The position numbers were made by a program, and so were the translations under genes. DNA of 28,294 nt. Source: a virus. The notes under the pieces are model-generated. The model worked only from the letters and a program-made list of their open reading frames with translations, was not told the origin of the DNA and searched no databases. Location of the stretch: IMG/VR virus record IMGVR_UViG_3300025379_000056, positions 1-28,294 of that record, one strand, 5' to 3'. The first letter of the stretch is position 1, and every line of letters begins with the position of its first letter. Below are positions 6,989 to 12,939 of this stretch, one piece after another.

Positions 6989-7101
6989 CGGTGAGGGACG
7001 GGGATGTAGCTCGACTGAATCCTAAGCCCCGTGCGGGACTGCAGGACGTGCCGGTCATAGCCCGTGGCCCGGCGATACCACGACCACAAACGGCGGATCA
7101 T
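6985..7101 (-). CDS. Very small basic protein
   Basis: A 38-residue gene, beginning MIRRLWSWYRRATGYDRHV and ending SYIPVPHR. The ATG overlaps the TGA of the 35-residue membrane gene and its own TGA overlaps the next ATG. Precise coupling at both ends is the evidence that it is translated. The N-terminus is Arg/Trp-rich. Confidence 0.55.
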   Translation of the reverse strand: MIRRLWSWYRRATGYDRHVLQSRTGLRIQSSYIPVPHR

Positions 7102-7205
7102 TTGCGGAACCGCTCCAGGGCGGTGGCGATGATCTCAACCCATTCTTCGAAACCCACCAGCAACACCGCCAGCAGGATCAAGCACCAGAACGCCCAGAAA
7201 ATCAT
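7098..7205 (-). CDS. Very small single-span membrane protein
   Basis: A 35-residue gene. Residues 2-18 (IFWAFWCLILLAVLLVG) are a transmembrane helix, followed by a short charged tail ending ERFRK. ATG 7205 overlaps the stop of the preceding membrane gene (ATGA). It could pair with that neighbour. Function unknown. Confidence 0.6.
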   Translation of the reverse strand: MIFWAFWCLILLAVLLVGFEEWVEIIATALERFRK

Positions 7206-7363
7206 AGAGCATCCTCCGCGTGAATGTTCAGAAGCGCCTCGAGTTCCTTCTCCTCCTGCAGACGGTCAAAACGAAGGGAAGCCAACCAGGCCACGCAAAG
7301 GCCCAGGGCAAAACTTACAATGCAGCAGACCAAGGCTAGACCTAAGATCAGAATATGACTCAT
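7202..7363 (-). CDS. Small single-span membrane protein
   Basis: A 53-residue protein starting MSHILILGLALVCCIVSF, with one N-terminal transmembrane helix (about residues 3-24), then a charged helical tail (RFDRLQEEKELEALLNIH). ATG 7363 is chosen because the longer frame starts at TTG inside a large dyad. The arrangement (membrane anchor plus cytoplasmic coiled tail) is seen in many small phage inner-membrane proteins; no function can be named. Confidence 0.6.
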   Translation of the reverse strand: MSHILILGLALVCCIVSFALGLCVAWLASLRFDRLQEEKELEALLNIHAEDAL

Positions 7364-7528
7364 TATTGATGACGGGTAATGGGGTTGGGATGAATCCCCT
7401 CTGAAAACCCCCGTCAACTATTCATGACATATATGCTACGGCATATATTCATGAGGCGTTGACGAGGCCTCCTCAGCGGGAACGCCGAGAGACTCGTGCA
7501 TATCCCTCTTTGAAATCAAGAGATTTTT
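7364..7528. other. 165-bp non-coding gap with a large dyad
   Basis: One of the few real gaps in the early block. It holds the inverted repeat at 7413-7463. Apart from that I see only a possible 20-codon frame from ATG 7502 with no support. Confidence 0.5.
7413..7463. promoter_or_regulatory. 51-bp imperfect dyad, candidate operator or recombination site
   Basis: Three nested pairs of arms share one centre: GTCAAC (7413-7418) with GTTGAC (7458-7463), TCATGA (7422-7427) with TCATGA (7449-7454), and ATATATGC (7429-7436) with GCATATAT (7441-7448), around a TACG loop. Only one extra base (C 7428) breaks the symmetry. It lies 50-100 nt upstream of a small membrane-protein operon. There is no U-tract, so it is not a typical terminator. 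Confidence 0.6.
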
Positions 7529-7538
7529 TCAAAAATCT
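7521..7538. repeat. AT-rich palindrome over the stop of 7529-8002
   Basis: AGATTTTT and AAAAATCT form an 8-bp stem with a TC loop, overlapping the TGA of the upstream gene. A weak terminator is possible. Confidence 0.4.
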
Positions 7539-8002
7539 TTTTTCGGCCCGAAAATCTTGGCCCGGAAAAATTCCGAAAGACCCGCGCACCCTTTTATTTT
7601 CTCGATCTGCAGCCATTCCTCGTGCGTCAGCGTGACCGATTTGGATTCCACGTTTCGACCCTTGCCGCTGCCTTTTTTGCGACCGGCCCCGACACGTTTT
7701 CCGCCCCTGGGCATCAACGGACGGGGATATCCCCACGGCTTGATGCCCGCCACAAAGTGACCGACCACGACCGGGGCCAAAAGCTCCCCGCCATAGAGGC
7801 GCGTGATTGTTCTGCGAAGCGGTTTTGCATGGGGGTCGATCTCGCCCGGAACGAGATTCCCTTTCAGCGTAAAGCTAGGTTTTAACGGGGACAAAACGAT
7901 TTTGTCGCCTTTTCGTTCCGTGATCCGGTAAAAAATCCGATCCGAACTTTTTTGACCGACGCAGGAGCACGCGATGGCTCCGAGGGGATATTTCGTATCC
8001 AT
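7529..8002 (-). CDS. Two-part protein with C-terminal DNA-binding-like tail
   Basis: A 157-residue protein, first gene of the early leftward block. Residues 1-95 are of unknown type (YRITERKGDKIVLSPLKP). From about residue 98 it begins MPRGGKRVGAGRKKGSGKG, the common start of small DNA-binding phage and plasmid proteins, then SVTLTHEEWLQIEKIKG, resembling a ribbon-helix-helix or HTH segment. The internal Met at that point could start a separate 60-residue product. A regulatory role for the early operon is plausible but unproven. It starts opposite a rightward gene across a 102-bp divergent gap. Confidence 0.6.
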   Translation of the reverse strand: MDTKYPLGAIACSCVGQKSSDRIFYRITERKGDKIVLSPLKPSFTLKGNLVPGEIDPHAKPLRRTITRLYGGELLAPVVVGHFVAGIKPWGYPRPLMPRGGKRVGAGRKKGSGKGRNVESKSVTLTHEEWLQIEKIKGCAGLSEFFRAKIFGPKKDF

Positions 8003-8104
8003 GCGTCAACGGTCGGACGACATTTGATTTCCGTCAATGAATCATTTCATACACGGATTGATTTTCCGCTTTTCATAATTTCAAAAAAGGTATTCAACCA
8101 AGGC
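8003..8104. promoter_or_regulatory. Divergent intergenic region
   Basis: It separates the leftward early block from a rightward single gene, so promoters in both directions are expected. The region is AT-rich and contains TTGACG twice on the minus strand (8004-8009 and 8032-8037). I cannot point to a convincing -35/-10 pair in either direction. Confidence 0.4.
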
Positions 8105-8575
8105 ATGACACATCGCATCCTGACGGTTGTTCTGGCGTTGACGATGGTGGCCAGTTCCCAGGCAAGAATTGGCGAAAGCACGGTGAAATGCGCCGAACGC
8201 TACGGATCACCCCTTTCCACCCAGGTCGTCCCCGGAGGATATCTCTGCGTCCACAGGAAAGGGGATTTTCAAGTCACGATCCTGTTCCAGGACGGCATCG
8301 CCACCGTTCTCACGATCCGGAAATGGAATGGCCGATTCATGCCTGAAGAAATCGAGGAAATCATCAGGGCCAACGACGGCGAACGCGCCACGGATTTCCC
8401 CAGCAAGGACCCCCATTTGCAGATGAGAAAATCCCCCGACGGGTCGATCCTTTATTCGTGGAATGCTTCCCAGGGAGACCTCGTGATCGGATTCACGTCG
8501 TTTTTGGAAAAGCTCACCGCCGCACAGAACGAGCAAGCGACCGCGGCGGCGAAAGCCAGCACGAGCGGATTTTAG
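8105..8575 (+). CDS. Secreted small protein, likely moron
   Basis: A 156-residue protein on the strand opposite to the phage operons. The N-terminus MTHRILTVVLALTMVASSQA is a Sec signal peptide with an A-x-A-like cleavage site. The mature part contains two Cys (KCAERYG and YLCVH), alternating beta-like segments (FQVTILFQDGIATVLTIRK) and an Ala-rich end. ATG 8105 is chosen over an upstream start because it begins the signal peptide. The RIGES...CAERYG opening resembles small secreted proteins I associate with Verrucomicrobiota. It overlaps tail-to-tail with the HExxH gene by 4 bp. Probably expressed in a lysogen or host-derived; function unknown. Confidence 0.65.
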   Translation: MTHRILTVVLALTMVASSQARIGESTVKCAERYGSPLSTQVVPGGYLCVHRKGDFQVTILFQDGIATVLTIRKWNGRFMPEEIEEIIRANDGERATDFPSKDPHLQMRKSPDGSILYSWNASQGDLVIGFTSFLEKLTAAQNEQATAAAKASTSGF

Positions 8576-8838
8576 AGTTTCTCCAGGCAGCCCATCGCAA
8601 AAAGGCTGTTGATGATGGCAAGTTCGATGTATTCGACCGCCGTTTCGTCCAGATCGGGGCAGGCCGCGTGCGTGGCTTCGTGCACGAGGGTTTCGACGAG
8701 ATCGGCCCCGGGGCGGACATAGATCGTTTTGGATTCGTAGTCGCACAGTCCTAGGGCTTCCGGAGCATTCGGGGGAGCGGCGATCAGGATCCGCCACCAG
8801 GCGCCACGGATGCGTACACGGGCTTTTTTCTTGTTCAT
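8572..8838 (-). CDS. Small HExxH putative zinc metallopeptidase
   Basis: An 88-residue protein with HEATH at residues 53-57 inside ETLVHEATHAACPDLDE, with Glu65 eight residues on. Phages often encode such short SprT-like or minimal zincin proteins of unknown substrate. The preceding DYESKTIYVRPG matches the usual strand before the helix. ATG 8838 overlaps the stop of the winged-helix gene (ATGA). It is the last gene of the late leftward unit. Confidence 0.65.
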   Translation of the reverse strand: MNKKKARVRIRGAWWRILIAAPPNAPEALGLCDYESKTIYVRPGADLVETLVHEATHAACPDLDETAVEYIELAIINSLFAMGCLEKL

Positions 8839-9092
8839 GGCCGGATCTGCCGGAAATGACGCACCGGATAGAGACGTTCGCCCGCGCGAATGACGAACTT
8901 TCGATCCTCGACAAGGCCGGAAGCCACGGCTTTCCGGAGGAAAACGCGCGTCATCGTCTCCGAGCGCCCCGTCAGCTGCGCAATGGTTTCAACGGTTTGG
9001 AATCCCTCGGGGACCTCATCGGTTTCCTTGCTCATCGTCTTGGCGATGATCGAGGCCCAATCATTTGCCGTGCTGGCGGGTTTCTTGGCCAT
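8835..9092 (-). CDS. Winged-helix DNA-binding-like protein
   Basis: An 85-residue protein. EGFQTVETIAQLTGRSETMTRVFLRKAVASGLVE (broken: EGFQTVETIAQLTGRS, ETMTRVFLRKAVASGLVE) is a typical winged HTH, followed by a wing-like FVIRAGERLYPV. ATG 9092, two bases after the upstream stop, is preferred; ATG 9113 would overlap the phosphoesterase gene by 19 bp and cannot be excluded. It may regulate late genes or bind DNA in another role. Confidence 0.6.
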   Translation of the reverse strand: MAKKPASTANDWASIIAKTMSKETDEVPEGFQTVETIAQLTGRSETMTRVFLRKAVASGLVEDRKFVIRAGERLYPVRHFRQIRP

Positions 9093-9094
9093 GA

Positions 9095-9856
9095 TCAAAA
9101 GGGAAGTCGCCATCCGTGGTCCTGTTGCGAGTTCGGACCCGTGAAAAGCCAGGTCACCGAGGAAGGATTCTTCCCTTCGCGGAATTCCCCACAGACGATG
9201 GCTTGACCCCATGCCATCGTGGCACGTCGGTTCAGCGAATAGCCCATCGACCGCATCCTGGTCAGAGTGCCGACGCAGAATCCCTGCGACCGGGAAAACG
9301 TCCTCCCGGGAGCATAAAACGGGCGGTGCGTGTGCGCATGGATGACCGTTCCTCCGTAGGCTTCGGCATAGTCCCGCGTGGCCGCTTCGGCATACCAGGT
9401 GCCGTGCAAGAATGTGATGTCCGCGCGCTGATACACCTGATTGATGCCATCATACGGAATCAATCGGCACCCGATCTTGCGGCAGCCCTCTTCGATGTGC
9501 TCGACCGCGCGGTGAGAGGCATACGCTATCACGGCATTCGGAGATTCGCGCAGGTGCCAGAGCCGCGCCTCGTGGTTCCCGGCAAGGAACACATCGGGCC
9601 GCAATTCTCTGAGAAATTGCAATCCCCCATCGATATCCGGGGCGACCGGCTCCGCGCTGTCGGCATCGATCCCGCGGGCTCCGCTACGGAAGGCCGCCGT
9701 ATCGACCGCATCCCCGAGATGCAGCGTCAGATCGCCGGAACGGATCCATTGCTTTTTCACTTCCAGGACGATCTTTTTTGCTTCCGCATCGATGTGCTTT
9801 CCATGGGAACACCCGACCGCCAGAAAGCGCGTCCACCTGGAGGTCACCGAAGCCAT
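9095..9856 (-). CDS. Calcineurin-like metallophosphoesterase
   Basis: A 253-residue protein with the metal-binding motifs of the family in order: GCSHG (about residues 15-19), HLGDAVD, GNHEAR, FLHGT and HAHTHRP. The substrate could be a nucleotide or a nucleic-acid phosphate; the sequence does not say. The ATG at 9856 overlaps the kinase stop (TGATG) and is preferred to a start five codons upstream. Coupling to the dNMP kinase suggests nucleotide metabolism. Confidence 0.85.
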   Translation of the reverse strand: MASVTSRWTRFLAVGCSHGKHIDAEAKKIVLEVKKQWIRSGDLTLHLGDAVDTAAFRSGARGIDADSAEPVAPDIDGGLQFLRELRPDVFLAGNHEARLWHLRESPNAVIAYASHRAVEHIEEGCRKIGCRLIPYDGINQVYQRADITFLHGTWYAEAATRDYAEAYGGTVIHAHTHRPFYAPGRTFSRSQGFCVGTLTRMRSMGYSLNRRATMAWGQAIVCGEFREGKNPSSVTWLFTGPNSQQDHGWRLPF

Positions 9857-10395
9857 CACGCGATTCCCCAAACGTTCTTTTCCAGTTCGCCGATTGACCC
9901 CGTGTTGTCGATCACGACATCCACAGGGAAATCCTGCTGTTCCGAAGCATGGGACTCGACGGCCTCGACGGGGCGTTCGATGCGGACAATCAGCGCGCCC
10001 AGGGCTTTGAGGGCTTCGGCTTCGTCGGGGAAGCGGAGGTCATCGACCACGACGTCGATGCCGGAATCCAGCAGTTGCTTGGCTTTGCGGAGGAGAATCC
10101 TGCGCCAAAAATCCTGCGCCATCCGTTCACGCCCCCATTCCGTTCCGAGGGTCTGCATGGCATAGCGAGGGGAATGCCCGGCAAGAGCGTCGTGCGGATC
10201 TTCCTTGAATTTCCCAACGATCATCTCTTTGGCCGTGAGCGGCCCGACGCCCGCCTCGGTCAGCAGGCAGAGGATCATCTTCTTGATCGGGGCCGCGTAG
10301 CTCAGCCGCGCATAGTGGTGCTTTCGGACAAGGAATTCGGCAGCGGTCGACTTGCCGCTGCCAGCAGATCCGCAGAGGGCGACGATCCGGGGCAT
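9856..10395 (-). CDS. Deoxynucleoside monophosphate kinase-like P-loop kinase
   Basis: A 179-residue kinase with Walker A GSAGSGKST at residues 9-17, an internal VVVDDLRFPDEAEAL typical of phage dNMP kinases (the LRF/DE motif after the Walker B-like strand), and HYARLSYAAPIK after the P-loop helix. It would phosphorylate dNMPs to supply phage DNA synthesis. It lies between endolysin and phosphoesterase genes. A TTGACA element sits 13 nt before its ATG. Confidence 0.85.
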   Translation of the reverse strand: MPRIVALCGSAGSGKSTAAEFLVRKHHYARLSYAAPIKKMILCLLTEAGVGPLTAKEMIVGKFKEDPHDALAGHSPRYAMQTLGTEWGRERMAQDFWRRILLRKAKQLLDSGIDVVVDDLRFPDEAEALKALGALIVRIERPVEAVESHASEQQDFPVDVVIDNTGSIGELEKNVWGIA

Positions 10396-10408
10396 GACAG
10401 GGATCGCC

Positions 10409-10414
10409 TGTCAA
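10409..10414 (-). promoter_or_regulatory. TTGACA element before the kinase gene
   Basis: TTGACA on the minus strand within TTTTTGACAGG, 13 nt before ATG 10395. Too close to the start for a -35 box. Confidence 0.6.
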
Positions 10415-10432
10415 AAATCGTTTGTGACCCCG

Positions 10433-10996
10433 TTACGCCAAAAGGCTTTTGGCGACCGTGAGGCGGTTTTCCCATCCGGCCAAGAATTTAGCTTGGGAAG
10501 GGTGTTCCGCCACGAGGTCTTCGTAATGACGCCGGATCTTGGCAAGGAACGCCATGCAGAGCCCTGTCGTGTCATGGACGGCAAAGGCGGCTGACCGTGT
10601 CTGGTCCCCGAGCGCGCCATCGACCGCGATCCGCGCTCCGTAGTCGTTGCAGGCCAGTTGGAGGTATCGGATCGCGGTGGCAATGCCGACATTGACCCCC
10701 TCAAAAAACACGATTTCTTGCACGAGGACCGGAAGCCCGGTCAGTTTTTCCCAATAGTTGGAAAAATAAACCCGTGCAACGGCATGCGGATCGGGCGATT
10801 CGGTCACTTCGCCATCTTTGAGCAAGAGTCCGGCAAACGTCGGGCCCCCCGAGTCTCCGGCGACATTTTCCCATTCGATCTGCCCCGTGACATGATTCAG
10901 TTCGCATTCCCAATCGAGCACCAGCTTTAGGGCGATCCGAAATCCGGCCGGGTAACCGTTGGCTAGGGCCGCCATGAGGATTTCGCTTTTCGTCAT
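10433..10996 (-). CDS. GH108-type endolysin (N-acetylmuramidase)
   Basis: A 187-residue lysozyme that cleaves the glycan of peptidoglycan at the end of infection. Residues about 17-60 carry the family's start: LVLDWECELN with the putative catalytic Glu30, then AGDSGGPTFAG, matching the DPGG-T-G block. The C-terminal FFEGVNVGIATAIRYLQ and VDGALGDQTRSA match the predicted peptidoglycan-binding domain that follows the GH108 catalytic domain. There is no signal peptide, so it would need a holin. The family usually has EGG where this protein has ECE. Confidence 0.85.
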   Translation of the reverse strand: MTKSEILMAALANGYPAGFRIALKLVLDWECELNHVTGQIEWENVAGDSGGPTFAGLLLKDGEVTESPDPHAVARVYFSNYWEKLTGLPVLVQEIVFFEGVNVGIATAIRYLQLACNDYGARIAVDGALGDQTRSAAFAVHDTTGLCMAFLAKIRRHYEDLVAEHPSQAKFLAGWENRLTVAKSLLA

Positions 10997-11015
10997 GGTT
11001 TTTTAAAAAAGCGAT

Positions 11016-11021
11016 TGTCAA
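11016..11021 (-). promoter_or_regulatory. TTGACA element before the endolysin gene
   Basis: TTGACA on the minus strand within TTTTTGACAATCG, 19 nt before ATG 10996. The leader between them is A/T-rich and has no Shine-Dalgarno. Confidence 0.6.
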
Positions 11022-11053
11022 AAATCTTTTTTTAAAATTTAAAAGGTTTTGTG

Positions 11054-11082
11054 TTGACAATATACGCAGGCCGCGCAATGAT
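11054..11082 (+). promoter_or_regulatory. Sigma-70-type promoter of the rightward cassette
   Basis: A perfect TTGACA -35 (11054-11059), a 17-bp spacer and AATGAT as -10 (11077-11082, 4 of 6 matches). It lies in the divergent gap and would start RNA around 11089. Confidence 0.65.
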
Positions 11083-11096
11083 TCACGCAGATCGGA

Positions 11097-11153
11097 ATGA
11101 ATTCTGAACTCCCGCCGGAGGGAATCCGGAACAACGAAAAAACGACAAAATGA
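11097..11153 (+). CDS. 18-codon upstream ORF (leader peptide)
   Basis: A short ORF (MNSELPPEGIRNNEKTTK) starting a few bases after the predicted transcription start. Its TGA overlaps the ATG of the next gene as ATGA. The main gene has no Shine-Dalgarno, so its translation may depend on this ORF. It contains a small hairpin, CCGGA-GGGAA-TCCGG. Confidence 0.45.
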   Translation: MNSELPPEGIRNNEKTTK

Positions 11154-11668
11154 AAATTGGAAACAGAGTAAAAATGACCTCCGAAAACTCAAATTGGGTT
11201 GTTGGAGAAAACGGAACTATTACTGAAATTCTTGAAAAAGAAGGAAAAGTTGTAATTGCGTTTGACGGACGCGAAGACGATTACACCGTTTTTGTAAGTG
11301 ATTTTAAAATTGAAATTCCACTTCCTATTGGAAAGCTCGTGTTCGTCCCAGAAGAAAAAACCACTGCAACCATATTAAATCATTTTACAAGTTCAAATGG
11401 AGGATACGGTTATGAGTTAAAGTTTTCCGACGGAGAAGAAGGAAATTATTTAGCCAACGAAATTTCAGAAATTCCTCAACTTTTAAAAAGATTTCGTTTG
11501 TATTTGAATGGAAAATATTTTCATGGAGGATACGACTCTTTGGAAGAAGCAAAAACAGAGATTCCATTTATTGTTAAAGGATTTTCAAAAGAAGATATTT
11601 TGAAAATAAGTCCTTTAAAATGGAGTATTCAAGATATTGAAGAAAACGAAACAATCATAATTTCATGA
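11150..11668 (+). CDS. AT-rich hypothetical protein, moron
   Basis: A 172-residue protein on the minority strand. Codon use is strikingly A/T-rich compared with the neighbours, indicating recent acquisition. It begins MKIGNRVKMTSENSNWVVGE followed by GTITEILEKEGKVVIAFDG: a KOW/SH3-like small barrel pattern, repeated more weakly at GKLVFVPEEKTTATILNHF. The C-terminal part has FRLYLNGKYFHGGYDSLEEA. Function unknown. It is coupled to the RHH gene that follows. Confidence 0.65.
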   Translation: MKIGNRVKMTSENSNWVVGENGTITEILEKEGKVVIAFDGREDDYTVFVSDFKIEIPLPIGKLVFVPEEKTTATILNHFTSSNGGYGYELKFSDGEEGNYLANEISEIPQLLKRFRLYLNGKYFHGGYDSLEEAKTEIPFIVKGFSKEDILKISPLKWSIQDIEENETIIIS

Positions 11669-11850
11669 CAGTTTTTTCTTCAAAAGGCGGACGGCCGCCA
11701 AAATCAGGCGCAGAAATTGCAGGAAGTCACCTTCACATGAGGGTGACTCGAGATCAAAAAGCTGCTTATGTTCGCGCGGCCGTGGCAGAGAAAAAAAAAC
11801 TCTCAGAATGGGTCTGCACGCACCTGGATGCTGCCGTAAATAAAAAATAA
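11665..11850 (+). CDS. Small ribbon-helix-helix-like DNA-binding protein
   Basis: A 61-residue protein: SKGGRPPKSGAE, then a strand LHMRVTRDQ and two helices (KAAYVRAAVAEKKKLSEWV), the pattern of CopG/Arc-like proteins (LHMRVTRDQ for DNA contact). The ATG overlaps the TGA of the AT-rich gene. It may repress its own promoter in the divergent gap or a phage promoter. Confidence 0.65.
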   Translation: MTVFSSKGGRPPKSGAEIAGSHLHMRVTRDQKAAYVRAAVAEKKKLSEWVCTHLDAAVNKK

Positions 11851-11859
11851 ATTTTTTAT
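11840..11859. terminator. AT palindrome between converging genes
   Basis: ATAAAAAAT and ATTTTTTAT form a perfect 9-bp stem with an AA loop, overlapping the stop of the RHH gene and next to the stop of 11856-12125. It may be a weak bidirectional terminator. Confidence 0.4.
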
Positions 11860-12125
11860 GCCGTGGGCGAAGAGGGCGGGGGAGGCAGATCTTTCGATTC
11901 GATCAGTTTCTGCCCGACCTTCCCGAGGCCGAGGGCCGTCACCAGCCAGACCAAAAATTCTTTCACGTTGCCAGGGATATCGTGGGTGGTGTCCCACGCT
12001 TTGATCACGACGGCGATGCAGATGCCGAGCGACACGAGGATCGAGAGGACGAAACAGAACCGCATGGCCGAGGCCAGCCCGTTGTCTTCCGCCAACAGTT
12101 CCTTGACCCAAGCGAGGAAGTTCAC
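11856..12125 (-). CDS. Holin-like membrane protein
   Basis: An 89-residue protein with a helical N-terminus (NFLAWVKELLAEDNG), a transmembrane helix (FCFVLSILVSLGICIAVVI), a second hydrophobic stretch (FLVWLVTALGLGKVGQKLIE) and a Pro-rich tail. The LG-K-x-x-QK-x-x-E ending resembles phage holins of the multi-span type. The GTG start at 12125 overlaps the previous TGA as GTGA; an ATG ten codons upstream is less likely. It is the last gene before the rightward cassette and the closest holin candidate to the endolysin. Confidence 0.6.
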   Translation of the reverse strand: MNFLAWVKELLAEDNGLASAMRFCFVLSILVSLGICIAVVIKAWDTTHDIPGNVKEFLVWLVTALGLGKVGQKLIESKDLPPPPSSPTA

Positions 12126-12577
12126 GGGATCAGGTGGGCAAGCGAGGCCACGCAAGTGCGGCCCAGGGCATAGATCCCGGAAAACGTTCCCGCATAGACC
12201 AGCACCACGCAGATCACCGACCAGGGCATCGGAAATTCCCGCAAGATCATCCCGCTGATGAGCGTACCGAGATACAAAGCTCCGAGAATGGCGATCCCGA
12301 TCAGGAAAACATCCCGCTGGGCCGCATTGTCATGGGCCTGCTTGCGGAATTGTTCGGTCAGGATGGTCTGTTCCTTGAGCGCGGTGATCGCGCCGTTGTA
12401 GTCGCTTTGTGCCTTGACCAGATCCAGCTTTTGCTGACGGCTCAGGGCCTCAATGTGTTCGACGGTGGCGAGGATGTCGGCCTTGGTGACCTTGGACAGA
12501 TCGGCCCCCATCATGTTCACAAAACCGCAAATCATGACCATGACCGGCAGAACGTGTTTAAGAAATCGACAGATCAT
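12122..12577 (-). CDS. Membrane protein with coiled coil, possible inner spanin or holin partner
   Basis: A 151-residue protein with a hydrophobic N-terminus (FLKHVLPVMVMICGFVNMM), a central coiled coil (about residues 40-90, SRQQKLDLVKAQSDYNGAIT) and two C-terminal transmembrane helices (VFLIGIAILGALYLGTLISG and WSVICVVLVYAGTFSGIY). ATG 12577 overlaps the lipoprotein stop. The coiled coil facing the periplasm is spanin-like, but the extra C-terminal spans are not typical. Lysis role is inferred from position. Confidence 0.5.
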   Translation of the reverse strand: MICRFLKHVLPVMVMICGFVNMMGADLSKVTKADILATVEHIEALSRQQKLDLVKAQSDYNGAITALKEQTILTEQFRKQAHDNAAQRDVFLIGIAILGALYLGTLISGMILREFPMPWSVICVVLVYAGTFSGIYALGRTCVASLAHLIP

Positions 12578-12738
12578 TTTCTTGAACGCAGCCACTGTTC
12601 AACCACGACGGCCTTCGCATCGATCCGGTCGGAAATCGCGGCGGCTTGGGTCAGGGATGCGTCTTTCTGCACGATTACCGGACGGGTGGCGCAGCCGGTG
12701 ACCGCCACGAGCAAAAACAAGGAAATCAGCGTTTTCAT
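12574..12738 (-). CDS. Small lipoprotein, candidate outer-membrane spanin
   Basis: A 54-residue protein: MKTLISLFLLVAVTGCATRP with a lipobox VTGC, leaving a mature lipoprotein of about 39 residues with a helical segment (LTQAAAISDRIDAKAVVVEQ). Lipoproteins of this size next to holin and endolysin genes are Rz1-type o-spanins in Gram-negative phages. ATG 12738 overlaps the stop of the upstream membrane gene. It lacks the Pro-rich stretch of lambda Rz1. Confidence 0.6.
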   Translation of the reverse strand: MKTLISLFLLVAVTGCATRPVIVQKDASLTQAAAISDRIDAKAVVVEQWLRSRK

Positions 12739-12917
12739 AGCCACTTGCGAATTCCGGCGAAAATCGCCAAGGCCCCGGCGCAAAGGGACACAAGAAGTGT
12801 CAGATTTTGCAACCAGATGTGCGGATGATCGAAGAAGGACAAAACCAGCGCCACGAGGGAGACCAGTGCCGAGACGGCCGAGGCTTGCATATCAGTCGTC
12901 GGTGCGTGGTTGGACAT
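12735..12917 (-). CDS. Two-span membrane protein, holin candidate
   Basis: A 60-residue protein with two transmembrane helices (AVSALVSLVALVLSFF and LTLLVSLCAGALAIFAGI) joined by DHPHIWLQN, and a basic end (RKWL). Size and topology suit a class II holin or antiholin. It is the first gene of the lysis group, preceded by a TTGACA element. Confidence 0.6.
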   Translation of the reverse strand: MSNHAPTTDMQASAVSALVSLVALVLSFFDHPHIWLQNLTLLVSLCAGALAIFAGIRKWL

Positions 12918-12933
12918 TTTGCAAAGGGTTCAA

Positions 12934-12939
12934 TGTCAA
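12934..12939 (-). promoter_or_regulatory. TTGACA element before the lysis genes
   Basis: TTGACA on the minus strand 16 nt before ATG 12917; its TGA is the stop codon of the upstream gene. No Shine-Dalgarno follows. Confidence 0.6.

Noticed and set aside
10996-11021. Interpreting the leftward TTGACA sites as -35 promoter boxes
   Set aside because: With 13-19 nt to the start codon the -10 and transcription start would fall inside the gene; only the plus-strand TTGACA at 11054 has a -10 at 17 bp.
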